This document shows, in pieces, positions 1 through 11,194 of a stretch of 64,000 nt of DNA (within the stretch, counting starts at the first letter, position 1; the number at the start of each line of letters is the position of its first letter). The position numbers and the translations under genes are program-made. The notes beneath the pieces are model-generated. The model was given only the letters and a program-made list of their open reading frames with translations, did not search any database and was not told the DNA's origin. Origin of the DNA: Portulaca oleracea (Eukaryota; Streptophyta; Magnoliopsida; Caryophyllales; Portulacaceae); NCBI GenBank assembly GCA_029582165.1, contig CM055888.1, forward strand, positions 12,034,001 through 12,098,000. Reading direction: 5' to 3'.

Positions 1-28
1 TATACAATTGGTTGAGTCCTTACCAACC

Positions 29-1713
29 TTACCGACTCCAAGGATCCTCCCGTGGCTTTTGTCTCCAAATGTTACCTTCCCACCCTTGTTGTCCTTGAGT
101 TATCTGAATTTGGTTGGATCTCCAGTCATGTGTCTCGAGCATCCACTGTCCAAATACTAGAGGTCGTTGTGAGCCTTGAGACATACCTGCACTGAAGGAC
201 ATTATACCTTTCTTTGGGCTAGGCTTTTTAAGAGAAGGTTCTTTGTTTTGAGAGGTAGGTTGTTTGTCTGGCTTCTTTGGCACCCACTTGGTTTTGGTTT
301 TTGGTTTTGCCTTTGGTGTACTAGTGGGTTTATGAGAGGACAAGAATTCTGGCTTGGTCTTTGGTGAACCAGGTTTGTCTGTAGAGGTCTTCTCCTCTGA
401 GTGAATGAGAGAGTGGACCTGGTTTATTCCTTGATTGAGAATGGAATTCAGCTCTTTCCGATTTTGGATCATTTCATGTCTCATACTAATATTATCGGTG
501 GTGAGATTTTGGATTATCTCATGTTGAGTTGCTATGGTTTTGGAATTTGTTTCAGCAATTCTAGTGAGGTAGTGAATTTTGTCAGTGAGGGTCGCAATGT
601 AATCAAGCAGATTAAGCAGTCTTGGTTTTAAGTTATGTTTAAGGCATTTAAGAAAAAAGTCAGTAAATACCTCTTCATCAACATCTGCTTCTGCTTCTGT
701 AAGGTCCTTTGCCATGAGACAAAGGTTAGCAATTTCCTCAGACTCACTTTCACTTTCACTTTCACTACAATCGCTATCACTCCACGTGGCAACCATAGCT
801 TTCTTGTTGAACCTCTTTCCTCTAGAGTCACTTTGTTCTTTGACTTTCTTCACGTGAGGACATTCTCTTACCAAGTGATCTGTTGCACCACAAGCAAAAC
901 ATCTATTTTCATTGTCATCTTTAATATGAGTTTTACCTTTGGGTGAAGACCTTTTGGAGGATGATTCTCTTAGGTAGCCACGGAATCTAGGATTCTTTCT
1001 GTATAAACGTTTGAAACCTTTGGCCAGCATAACCATGGTTTCTTCATCATCATCCTTTGATTCTTCTTCTGGTTCCTTGGTACAATGTCCTTTGTCTGGC
1101 TGCCTTTAGACAGTCGTATCTCGTGTACAAGGAGCTTGCCTATCAATTCTTCAAGCTTCAAGGTCTCTAGATCTTGGGCTTCTTCAATAGCAGTTACTTT
1201 CGGTCCCCATTTGTGTCTGGGAAGACACTGAAGGACCTTGTTCACTTGTTCTTCATTTGTATAAGTTTTCCCAAGAGACTAGAGGTGGTTGATTATTCCA
1301 CTGAATCTTTTTAACATTGACTCAATGGATTCACTTTCTTCCATCTTGAAGCCTTCATACTTCTGAACCAGTATATTGATCTTGGTCTTTTTCACTTGAT
1401 TCGTTCCTTCATAGGTCGTGACCAAGTAGTCACATATCTGTTTAGTTGTATCAAGATTAGACACTCTTTCAAATTCGTTAGAGTTAAGACTGCATATTAA
1501 AATATAATGTGCATGAGTATTTTTCTTTTCTTTCTCCTTTTCATCAGCTGTATACTTAGATCTTGGTTTGTCGCTTTTCGTTCCATCCTCGGCAGTCTTT
1601 TGAGGGATAGGATAATTGCCTTCGTTGACGATGTCCCAAATATCCTCATCTTGATTTCTCAAGAAGATCTCCATTTGGTGTTTCCAAACTCTGTAGTTGT
1701 CACCTGTCAGCAA
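29..1713 (-). pseudogene. Copia gag (UBN2/DUF4219 plus zinc knuckle), frame-broken
   Basis: Three consecutive minus-strand reading segments make up one decayed gag. Segment 1713-1279 starts MLTGDNYRVWKHQMEIFL and is the UBN2-type capsid region. Segment 1245-970 is the linker. Segment 1036-29 holds the CCHC knuckle CFACGATDHLVRECPH and a basic, Lys/Pro/Ser-rich tail. Gag packages the element RNA into virus-like particles. The segments lie in different frames with stops between them, so no full-length protein is encoded. The tail of the last segment runs out of frame over the protease motif. Length and order fit Tnt1/SIRE-type plant Copia gag. Confidence 0.8.
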
Positions 1714-1816
1714 AGGTGATCTGTTCCATGAACGTCATTGACTTCAGTCACCCATGTTGTGATCTCCCATGATCTTTGCCACAGAGTGGTTAGTCTCTGA
1801 ATTTTCAGTGGACCAA

Positions 1817-1828
1817 GCTCTGATACCA
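1817..1828 (-). other. Primer-binding site, Met-initiator tRNA
   Basis: The minus strand reads TGGTATCAGAGC, the standard Copia primer site complementary to the 3' end of initiator tRNA-Met. It lies two bases inside the LTR end. Confidence 0.9.
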
Positions 1829-1830
1829 AT

Positions 1831-2740
1831 TGAAAGAACCCTAGAGGGGGGTGAATAGGGTTATTAAATTTTCTGCACAAAATAGGAACTTGATAAAGGA
1901 CGTTAGGATCTTAATCCTTTTAGATTAAGATTCAATAAATGATAAAGGCAGTTTAAGCTTTAAAATAAAGGACAATAAAGAATAGACTGAATAACCTCCT
2001 TTATTTTACTAGTCATAACATAGAATAACCCAAGGTAAATGACCTTAGGTTTTACAGCAGAACCTAGCGCCTTGTTGAGGACGCTTCAAAGTTTCTGAAA
2101 ATAATACTTCACCAAACACAGTTTTGGTGAAAACCCAAATCGATCCTAAGTCCTTCAAGGATTCGATTACAAGAGCCTATCACAATTCTGAATCCGTTAA
2201 GAATTTGAAAGCGCTCAAACACAAATCTCTCAAACACTTTTCTCTCTACTCGAAGAAAGAAAACAACCAAAACAGGAACACAATTTCTCTGTTTTGAACT
2301 CCCGATTTCTTCCTTGGAATCGTTGGTTCTCTTCATCCTTGAGATCTCTTATTTATGCTGTTTTGTAGTAGCATTGAACCGTTTGAATGTTGATTGCATC
2401 CGGATACTTTCCTTCCTTGAGGTTAGATATCTTCTTTATTTCCCAGCCTTTAGCTCGCCTGTTTTATGGAAAGTCTTCAATCATATCTTCCTTCCATATT
2501 CTTGATTAATTGCTTCCTGAAATAAAACAGTTACAATTAAATAGTCTGATTAGAAAAGGATAGAAAAATAGATGCAAATCTTTCTAGAAAATCTTCCTCA
2601 AACTTCCCTGTTTAATTTTTGCTCTTTTTAGTCTTTCACGTCAAAACATGATTCCCTTGAATGTCCTTGCTGTCGTTGGGGTAAACGTCCTTGATCCTGC
2701 ATTGGCCAATGTCCTTTTGTACAGAGGGGGTTTCTATACA
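1831..2740 (-). repeat. 5' LTR of the Copia element
   Basis: On the minus strand the LTR begins TGTATAGAAACC at 2740 and ends GGGTTCTTTCA at 1831, giving TG...CA ends and about 910 bp. The inner end is fixed by the adjacent primer-binding site. The outer end is inferred from the TG dinucleotide and is less certain, because the partner LTR is outside the window. Confidence 0.65.
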
Positions 2741-2845
2741 AACTAAGAGTGGCAAGACATTAAACACACTTATAAGTGTGACGAAATGTTATAAGAGTCT
2801 TACCACGCTTATTAAGTGAGGTGATTGTTGATTCTAAATAAAACC

Positions 2846-3745
2846 CTTCTTTCCACGCATAATAACCATCGTAGACTGCTATTAATTTTTTTAATTATAA
2901 TTTTTCAAATATATTTTTCTAAAAAATATTTAAAAATTATAATTATAATTTTTTAAATATATCCGTCAATTAGTCAAAGATAAAATAGAAGAAAAAAAGA
3001 AGCCAAATGGTATTTATGTATATATAGTATTAGATTAATTTCAAGAATATTTAAAAAAATTATAATTATAATTTTTTAATATAACCGTCTATTAGTTAAA
3101 GCTAAAAAATAAGATAAAAAAATTCCACTAGTATCTGTGGGTATATAGTATTAAATTAATTATTTTTTTTGATAAAATTAAATTAATTATTAAAATCAAA
3201 TAATCCTTGATACTCAAGTTATAAGCGTTTGGTTAGTCACCTCTTCTAATACGCTGAAGTCGGGGGTTTGAATCTACATTCAAAAGAAAAAATTGTAGTA
3301 GTTAGAGAGTTGCTCCTTACACGATTAATAAGCGTGGCGAATTTCTTCTCGCGACGCATAATAAGCGTGGTAAAATTTTCCCCACACATTCCCTTTCCAC
3401 GCTTATCTATCCATGGCAAAGGTCCTCGCAAGTCCCAGCATCGTGTAATTGGAGTGGAAGGCGATGACGTGTCAAGCATTGATTGGTTGGGTTTATGGAG
3501 TGAAAAGTGTCACAACTCTTCTCCCATGTTGAGCGTGGAATATAATATGCAAGGAGGAAGGGGCAAGGCATGAGAGAGATAGGAAGAGAAGGGAAAAGAA
3601 GAGAGAGAAAGAGGAGAGATAAATTTACACCCACTATTCTTCTATTCTTATGTGAGATTGTTCCACTATTCTCTCACTCTATTGCTAATGCTCTTATAAC
3701 GTGGCTGGAAACTGTTTTAAGTGTGGAAAGAGGGCCCTTTTTTGG
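2846..3745. mobile_element. Possible non-autonomous TIR element
   Basis: The left boundary reads CCCTTCTTTCCACGCATAA and the reverse complement of the right boundary reads CCCTCTTTCCACACTTAA. Inside, GCGTGG / CACGCATAATAAGCGTGG motifs recur at 3330-3410. No protein is recognisable and I could not find a clear target duplication. The imperfect ends and the internal repeats suggest a MITE-like element, but the boundaries are tentative. Confidence 0.3.
3221..3300 (+). repeat. tRNA-related SINE-like fragment (tentative)
   Basis: TTTGGTTAGTCACC at about 3228 resembles an A box. GGTTTGAATCTAC at 3265 resembles a B box about 35 bp downstream, the usual tRNA-derived spacing, and an A-rich stretch follows. 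No complete cloverleaf can be drawn, so this is a relic of a tRNA-derived repeat at best, not a tRNA gene. Confidence 0.3.
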
Positions 3746-4059
3746 TAGTGTATATGTGAAATTTCTAAGAGAATTCTAAAGAAAGATAATTCTACATGAT
3801 GAAAAGGAAATTTAGATATTTATCTATATGATTCTAGCTATCCTAATATTTAAGATATTGGTCTAAATTATATCCTTAACTATTTTAAAAAGGACACTTG
3901 ATTGTTGTTGTTGTTGTGTTGCTTGCCTGTCTGCTTGCTTGCTTATGTTCACACACGAATTTACTATTTCGTCCTTTGATATAATAATTAATCAACAACT
4001 TGAATTGCCTTTAGCTTGTATTCACACACGAATTTACTCTTTTATTTGGGTAAACACGA

Positions 4060-4290
4060 GTCAGGTGTATTTCGATTTCGAGTAAATTTCACTCTAAAAA
4101 CATGGCTTGGGTGTATTTCAAATTCAAGTAAATACGGGTCAGGTGTTGTTTGATAGTGAATTTTTTTATAAGGTGAATACGGAGGGTGTGTTTTGGTTTC
4201 GGTTAAATTTCACTCTAAAACCATGACCCGAGTGTATTTTGGGTTTAGGTAAATATAATTGGATGTATTTTAAATTCAGGTAAGTACGGG
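4060..4290. repeat. Two diverged ~120-bp direct repeats
   Basis: AATTTCACTCTAAAAACATG at 4086 recurs as AATTTCACTCTAAAACCATG at 4206. Both are followed by a GTGTATTT...GTAAATA segment. The period is about 120 bp. There is no coding content, and the rest of 3750-4440 is AT-rich spacer without a recognisable gene. Confidence 0.55.
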
Positions 4291-4440
4291 TCATGATGAG
4301 CTCGAGAGCTACGTAGGACCAATTCAATTGTACATTTTATTTTAAAATAAATATAATACTATATATGAAATTACATAATATTGTAATATTATCTGTAATT
4401 TTTCATATTTATTATAATATAAGCCAATATCTACTTAGTA

Positions 4441-4712
4441 TCCTGTTCTTTTATGCGGCGTGGTGCAGTATGGCGCGGTATGGTGTGGTGAAATTGTGGT
4501 GGGTATGGTGGAATTGTGGTGGGTTATTAGTAAGTTGTGGTGAGTTTTGTTTTTTATAATTATAAATTTTATTGGTAATTATGAAAAAGTAATTGGAATG
4601 GTATGTTGTGGTAGGTTGTGGTGAATTGTGGTGGAATGGTATGTTGTGGTGGATTGTGGCAAAGTGTGGTGCGCTGTAGCACCGCAGATTCCCAGCCGCA
4701 TAAAAGAACAAG
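4441..4712. mobile_element. MITE with TGTTCTTTTATGCGGC ends (GTGG-rich)
   Basis: The left end TGTTCTTTTATGCGGC and the right end GCCGCATAAAAGAACA are exact inverted repeats. The interior consists of degenerate GTGGTG/TTGTGG words and has no coding potential. The same ends and GTGG-rich interior occur at 40548-40809, split around 18635-26050, and as fragments at 34690-34889 and 38690-38853. It is a family of non-autonomous DNA elements. The superfamily (hAT or Harbinger) is not settled, because the target duplications are unclear. Confidence 0.75.
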
Positions 4713-4793
4713 TTAATGTGCATTATTACACCAAACTTATATTGTAAAACTATAACTTCTAGCTTGTGCCTTGCACGGATATTCTTTACTAGA

Positions 4794-5622
4794 CCTATAT
4801 ATAATAGGAGAGTTTGCCCTCCCATTTTTTTTGTTGGTATAGTGTCTGCCAGCTAACTTGTGTGGCTACTTCAGCAGCTAGCTAGCTTGACTGTTGGTGC
4901 CTTCACTTCATATTGCCTAATGGCTAACTGGTAAGGTCAAATTCATCTGGTTTGAGGAACACATGAGGTATTTTTTTATGGATACACATGTCTTCCTATA
5001 CATGTCAAAATGTTATTCTGTTACATATATGTCCTTATGTGTCTACGTCTTGCAATACAAAGGCACTGCATTCCTTGCTTATCAACATCGACTCCACGCA
5101 GTTGAAGACCGAGAGAGGCATTTGTTAATTTCATTTCTACTAGGTTCAATTAATATGACTTATCTTTAAATATTGCCAAATTTATTTGAATGTTTAACAA
5201 ATATCCTATTCATTGTCTAATATTTGTATTTCTGTATTATGAAAACTATATTATTATATATTAAAATGATATTAAATAACATGATCGCATTCTATAAATA
5301 TAAGTATTCCATAATAAATTGCATAAAGTTATACTTTTATCCATTATTTTTTATATTAAAAAAATGTGAATGCCACCAAGCTTAAGGGAAAGAGTTGATT
5401 TGATTAGGATATCATTTGTGCTCATTGATGCAACATACATATCCAAACTTCTTATAATTGGTAATTAATATTTACTATTAAGAAAATAGAGCCAAAACCA
5501 CTAAAAAGTACCAATTGATGAAAGGTAAAATACATAAATAGACCTTGAGACAAGACTCATATCATTACTCGAATAACGGAGAATTGCCCCGTGCATATAT
5601 AGCACGGGTATTTGGACTAGTA
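4794..5622 (+). mobile_element. Non-autonomous Helitron (3' end clear, 5' end tentative)
   Basis: The 3' end has the hallmark structure: a hairpin with 7-bp stem CCCGTGC/GCACGGG (5590-5596 and 5604-5610), eight bases, then CTAG (5619-5622) followed by a T, as expected for insertion between A and T. The 5' end is guessed at CCTATATATAATAGGAGAG (4794), which resembles plant Helitron starts but lacks a perfect TC. No Rep/helicase is present. The interior is AT-rich with no recognised gene; a 68-codon open frame at 4963-5169 has no features that argue for a real gene. Confidence 0.5.
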
Positions 5623-8372
5623 TTCTAAAAATATCCTACAAAGTATGTAAGATATGTATGTGCATGAAAGAACCCTAGAAGGGGGGGGGATTGACTGAAG
5701 TGGTTGACAAAAATTGGGTCAAAGTTACAAAACTTAACACACAAATTAGTCAAAGTTGTTTGGATAACTAAGGATAATTAAGGTATAATAGAAACATAAA
5801 TGATGAAAGTTCAAGAAGATAATGCGTAGAAATTTAGCTTTTATTCACCCTTCCAAACAGAACTACGTCACCAGACCTAAGATTTTCTTCACTTGATTTT
5901 GAACCACTTTACTCCTTCTTCACTTAAGAAGTAAAACGAGGTCCTCAAACTCAGTTCTCTTGAGTGCCTCCAAGGCAAGCTTACAAACACAACAACAAAA
6001 ATGATTTTGGGCAACAAAAATGATTCATTTTGGGCAACAAAATACAATGGGTTGCATTAATTATAAATAGGATGACAAAATAAATTTATTGCCCTATGCA
6101 AAGCTATTACTACAAATAACTATTGAGTTGCCCTTGGTATAGTATTTGGGCTACAAATTTACAAATAAGAAGCCCGACACCTTCAAATAAATAAATTAAT
6201 TAATTAATCCATCATTTATACCTTTAGCCATTTTAATTAGAAATAAGTTTGCGTTTTTGCTAGAAGAAAAGGAAGAATCGACGAAGAAGGGTCACACATA
6301 GTCTGTCCGTATCAGTAAAAACCACATTTCACTGGCAAATTTAGAGAGAAACTTAGATTCCTAGAGATTCAAATTTTAGAGAGAGAGAGAGAGAGGAGCA
6401 CGGTTTCCCGACGACCGCCACCGATCACGCAAATTGCCGAGCATCACCGCAACCGCATTCCTCGCCACGGCGATCGGCACCGCCATTGTTGTTCGACCAC
6501 CGCATGCGCTAGTTAGTCGATCGGATTCAAGAGCGCTCCTATTGTTTGATTTACTTGCCGCTAATTTGTCTCAAATTAGCAAATATATGAAGTTTGATTC
6601 AAGGTGAACTCAAATCGATCGAATTTCACTTAATTTGTCTCAAATTAGCAATCTATAGTTTAATTTTTCATCTCTTGAATCTAATGTAGGAATTTAAGGC
6701 ATTAGACTAGAAGCTCATGAAGCACATTGGACTATAATCTAGAGATTGATTTCGCTTGCTAGCGAATTTGTCAAGCAAGTAAATCCAAAGTTACATATTC
6801 GAATTTGCCTAATCAGATACAATTTTGTTCACCTTTAAGGTATTGTTCACTTTTCCTTGATTTCTATATGCAAATTTTATGCTAGCTCTTTTACTGCCTA
6901 AGTGGAGGCCATTTTGAGGTGAGCTGCTATTTTTTTCGACCTACATTTTCCGTCCTAGTAATTTCAGGCATCAAAATTGATACATTAGCTGTTGTAGCTT
7001 TATTGTTTGAAGTTGGAGGTTGAAGCTTCTAGTCAGAGCATCGATGGTGATCAAGAGGTAAGCATTTTCTCTTTCTCTCATCCTAGATTCATTCTCGATC
7101 TCAATTTATCTCTCTTCCTCTTAAAGCGATTAATCTTCTTGATGGAGTTTCTAATTTCCTTTGTTGAATGTTTGTTTTGCTGAATGTTTGTTGTTAAACT
7201 CAATTTCGCTATAAGAATCCATGATTCAGGATGTTCACCACTTATAGTTCTGATTTCATTTGTTGAATTTGTCCGAAATCTCTAATTGAGCAGAAACTCA
7301 AATTAGGGTTTGTTTTTTGAAAGATTTGAAGAAGCGTCGCAACATTTTGCTTCTTCAATCAATGCCTCAACCTGCTATCAATGATGCCTCGCAGAACATT
7401 GAGAAGAAGGTACGGTTTGGGGATTGGTACTCGTTCGTTTGTTTTGAAATTATTGGTTGGTCCATCTTTTGATTTATGGCTGGTTTCATGTTCTGTGAGT
7501 CGGTTTCTTTGGGTCTGGAATTGCAATTGTGTGTTTGGTGTTGAATCACTAAGCCTGTTGAAAATGAAAGAGGACCCAGAGACTGATAAAGCTTTTGGAT
7601 GTGTGATAGAAAAGTAAGCAGAAACCCTTGAGAAGTTTTGATAAAGAGTGAGAAGACATGTTCACAGAACATTGTGATTGGTCATAGGAAAGTTGTAGAT
7701 ATATATAGCGGACCCCTAATTCTAAATTAGGATATAGTTATAGTTTAGAGACTTCCTAATCTACTTTTTTGCTGCTGCAATCGGGACTATTGTTATCTAT
7801 AATGGATACAAACAAGTCTTTTGGATACTGATAAACAGAAGATCAGTATTAGTGGCTCGGTTCTGAAAGTCAATTCCTGTTATTTATGAAGTTGCCAAAA
7901 ATGTAAAATCAATAGCCAAGTACCTGCTTGACATTTTCATAAACTGTTGATGGATCAGCGAAATCAACCAAAACCCCTGTTGCTCTTGACTGTTATATAT
8001 CAAGTATGAATATAAGATTGGGGTTTTTACTGAATATGAACTTATAGAGACCGTATTTACTTATGTCACCTAGACTCTTTACTCCACCTAATACACCCAT
8101 GTCAAACCATGCAAATTTTTTTTTTTTAAATACGAGGCCAACGTTTGGACAATAACCCATGTTGGTTACTTGTTTCTGAATCTGAGTAGCACAAGTTAAG
8201 GTGGATGCGTGGCACAAAACTATCTGATATTTTACAGGGCACAACGATTAGGTTAGGATATAGCTACAGGAGGCTCATCTCCAAAATATTGCATGCATAT
8301 TTATGTTGTATGCACCATCAGACACCACCAAAGCTATTTGGATCAGTTTACTCCTACATGGTAAGATAAAGC

Positions 8373-8853
8373 TTCATATTAACCCCTACTCATCTCGCAA
8401 TAATGATGGATTATGCTGCTAGAGGGGAGCTTTTCAAGAGAATCTGCAGTGCTAGCAGATTCATTGAAAATGAGGTTATCATCTGATCTTACTCCATTCG
8501 TTCAGTGTTTTCTTTATCAGTACCAAATTGCCCTGCTTTTCTTTGTCTTCTATTTTGATCCTCTTGATCAGACTTTGGGTTCTTACATTTTCTTTCAGGC
8601 TAGGTACTACTTTCAGCAACTGATATCAAGAGTCAGTTACTGTCATTCCATGGTATTATTCGATCTAATGTACTTCTTTTGTATTCAGTCACCCTTTTGT
8701 TTTCAAAGTTATATGTTGGGTTTTACATTAAGCATGACAGTTGTCTTCTCAACTGCAGCGAATTTGTCATGGGGACCTTAAGCTGGAAAATACATTCTTT
8801 GATGGGAGGTCATCATCTCCTCGTCTCAAAATTGTGACTTTGGTTATTCCAAG
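8373..8853 (+). pseudogene. Captured SnRK2-type protein kinase fragment (three exons)
   Basis: Three exon-like blocks match consecutive pieces of plant SnRK2 kinases. 8373-8474 encodes [20 protein letters not shown] and onward to RFIENE. 8599-8652 (54 bp) encodes ARYYFQQLISRVSYCHSM, with flanking AG and GT. 8759-8853 encodes RICHGDLKLENT and then DGRSSSPRLKI, and reaches the start of the DFG segment. The catalytic loop HRD reads HGD, and a one-base deletion breaks the frame just before DFG. SnRK2 kinases act in ABA and osmotic-stress signalling; this copy lacks the N-lobe and most of the C-lobe and cannot be active. It lies inside a CACTA element, so it is a transduplicate. Confidence 0.8.
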
Positions 8854-9067
8854 GTACTACACGACCACTCTGTCCTATACTATTCCTGATACAGTGGCTC
8901 CATTTGAACCATGTAAATTGATACTATGGCACTATGGCAATCATCAGTCCTACCTAGTTACAAATTACATTATTTAATATACATTGATATGTACAAGTAC
9001 ATATAGGATATGATTTCTCAAGAAATTGACGTATTTTCTGTTTTTCTATTCGCTTTCTTATTTTCAG

Positions 9068-9163
9068 AAAAATGGAGATGTTCATTGTCTTGAAAATCAA
9101 GATTCTCCTATAAACAGCTTGTTAGATTACTCATCACAAGGTTTCTCTGCTAATCATTTTCAG
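9068..9163 (+). pseudogene. Unidentified captured exon candidate
   Basis: A 96-bp block open for 32 codons begins after TTTTCAG and ends at CAG|GTACTT, so it has both splice signals and a length divisible by three. The peptide contains NGDVHCLENQDSPINSLLDY. I do not recognise the family; it is not part of the SnRK2 kinase core. It could be an exon of a second captured gene or an altered downstream exon. Confidence 0.4.
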
Positions 9164-10745
9164 GTACTTGATCACTACAACTCCTAATCTTTTTTCTTTT
9201 GTTATTGTCATTATTTTAAGCGATGCGCATTGATTATTTACGACATGATGTACAATGCTGAGTCAAACAAATTAAATACATACCTACAATATTGAAAAAA
9301 ATAGTTTGGGATCAAGAAAACTAATCCAGACCACAATATACAGTGTACTTTCTATTGCACATTATCTTCATACACTCATAACATTAATAATAAAAAGGAA
9401 TATTAATGGTTGATTGTTGTGTGGACTATATATGCAGGTAGTGGTAGACAATAAAAAGAGAAGATAGTTGGAGCAAATGTTGGTGAGAACCAGAGATGAG
9501 TAAAAATGAAGCAAATCTACAAGCTAAGGGATCTTTCATAGTCTTCAGATTCCTTCTTTTTTTCAATTACCCCTATTTATTTATTCATTTTTGGACAAAA
9601 TGGGGGCAAATTTGGGGCATCTCAATGTAACGTTCAAGATGACTACCATAGTATCTTAGTGCTTGTAAGAAACCCTAGTGCTTTGGAAGAAAACCTAGTG
9701 CTTTGGGCAACAAAAATGTTTGTTGCCCTTGAGAGGAATATGTATAGGCTACTAGATTAACTTGAAGTTTCAATGGTCTTTGGCAACAAAAAAAATTGGT
9801 TGCCCAAATTCACTAAGGCAATAAAAACACTTTGTTGCCCAAAAAAATTACCTTGTGCAACAAATATCAAAAATTTGTTGCCCCGACTTTGGGCTTCGCA
9901 CCTATTGCAACAAATTTGTGACAAAAAAAATTTGTTGCCCAAAGTTTAAGGGCAACAAAAAATGATCTAGGGCAACAAATTTTTTTGTTCCCCAAAAGCA
10001 TTTTTCTTGTTGTGAAAATACTCAATCAAGGAGACACATCCCCCTTGATCTACAACTCAATCAAGACAACACCATTAATCTATGACTCACTAAGCATTAA
10101 CAACACTTAGCTACCAAAGTGCTATCCAAGTGAGTTTTCCAAGTCACTTAATAGAAGTCTCATTACGTAAGTATATTTTCATACCGATGACCTTATAATA
10201 CAAGAGACTAATGGATGTGAAATTATAATGCGTATCTCTTGTGGAGTGGAGTACGTAGAGTGTTTCCCTTATTTGTCTTCTCTATCTTCATCCTCTTTTT
10301 ACACCCAAAAAGTGAGGTGAATGTTGGACTTTATAAGGCTTTGGAAGGAGCCTTCAATTGGCAAGATGTCGTTCGAGATCTTCACAAAATCGACTTCTCA
10401 CTTATTTCTTGCTGGAAACATGGGGCCACGTAATACTTGTTGGAGTAACAACAATCAATCCTTCCTTAAATGGTTGGATTACTTGGATACCTTTCAAGAG
10501 AAATATGTCAATGATTAATAAGCATAATATTGAATTTAGATATTGATTTAGATATCATGGAAGGAGGTAACAAATTTGCCAAAACAATTAGGAAAGTATC
10601 ACTATAAAATATCCAGATTATATACCAATAATATTCGATTTTTGACTTTCACTTAAAAATTATTCCATACGCCAAGGTCCTTCAGGCTGGGTTTGTCGAG
10701 GTCTTTGGGTCTGAGTCTGTCAAGGTCCTCGAGGAGTTCTAACAA

Positions 10746-11190
10746 GTATGGTTACGTGTTATAAGATTATGATATTTGGCATAATCTCCACTACAATTAA
10801 AGAGGTGGAGTTAATATAAATAGAAGTAAGGTGTTATAGTAAGGAAATGAAAAAGAGATGAGACATCCCACACTCAAGAGAGTATGAGAGGTATCTAGAG
10901 TTCTTAAGAGATCTCCTACAAAATTTTGTGAGTGTATGTATCTAAGTATTATATAATTGTCTTGACTTATTTATTGAATAATAAGAAGTGTAATTTGTAA
11001 TATACCACTTGTTTCCGATTTCTCTACATACTATACTTTGTTCTCACATTGTATCTATAGCCCGTTCATCAAAGCCTAGTGCCGTCATAGAGAGAACCTG
11101 AAATTAAAATCACAGCTCCTGCTGTTGGAATGTATTGCTTTTGCTAAAGAAGTACTTGAAGGTGCTACATGCAAACGTCAATGGGCGCAG
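10746..11190 (+). other. LTR-like promoter fragment in otherwise anonymous DNA
   Basis: TGTTATAAGATTATG at 10757 looks like an LTR start. A paired CTCCAC/GTGGAG segment and a TATAAATAG box (about 10816) follow, then a leader-like stretch up to about 11090. No partner LTR or internal region was found. It may be another solo LTR or part of the neighbouring one. No gene was seen. Confidence 0.3.
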
Positions 11191-11194
11191 AACG

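Larger units (their letters stand above)
1..2740 (-). mobile_element. Copia LTR retrotransposon, LTR plus gag end (continues off the left edge)
   Basis: Read on the minus strand, an LTR (2740 down to 1831) is followed by a primer-binding site, a broken gag (1713-29) and the first part of a protease. The protease motif DSGCSRHMTGD is visible in the minus strand near 160-120, in a different frame from gag. The rest of pol and the second LTR must lie left of base 1. The zinc knuckle, the UBN2-type gag and the Met-initiator primer site together are typical of plant Ty1/Copia elements. Frame changes show that it is decayed. Confidence 0.85.
5988..10014. mobile_element. Non-autonomous CACTA (En/Spm-like) element with captured gene pieces
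   Basis: The ends are inverted: CACAACAACAAAAATGATTT at 5988, and the reverse complement of the right end reads CACAACAAGAAAAATGCTTT. CACTA ends normally read CACTACAAGAAAA; here both ends carry CACAA. Subterminal GGGCAACAAA words are scattered in both orientations over 6008-6180 and 9660-9990, as in CACTA transposase-binding regions. AAA flanks both sides (5985-5987 and 10015-10017), matching the 3-bp duplication of the superfamily. No transposase is visible. The interior holds kinase exons (8373-8853), a further exon-like segment (9068-9163), a GC-rich stretch at 6390-6530 and gene-like splice sites near 7055 and 7410, which points to transduplicated host sequence. Confidence 0.8.
5661..10745 (-). 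repeat. Solo LTR (Copia-like) split by a CACTA element
   Basis: The right part starts, on the minus strand, TGTTAGAACTCCTCGAGG at about 10745. The left part ends CTAGGGTTCTTTCA at 5665, as in the LTR at 1831-2740. GTATG occurs just outside both ends (5656-5660 and about 10746), consistent with a 5-bp target duplication. Without the CACTA insert (5988-10014) the LTR is about 1.06 kb. No internal region or primer site follows, so it is a solo LTR left by LTR-LTR recombination. Confidence 0.6.

Noticed and set aside
3221..3300. A tRNA gene
   Set aside because: A-box and B-box-like words are present, but no acceptor stem or anticodon arm can be formed; kept only as a tentative SINE relic.
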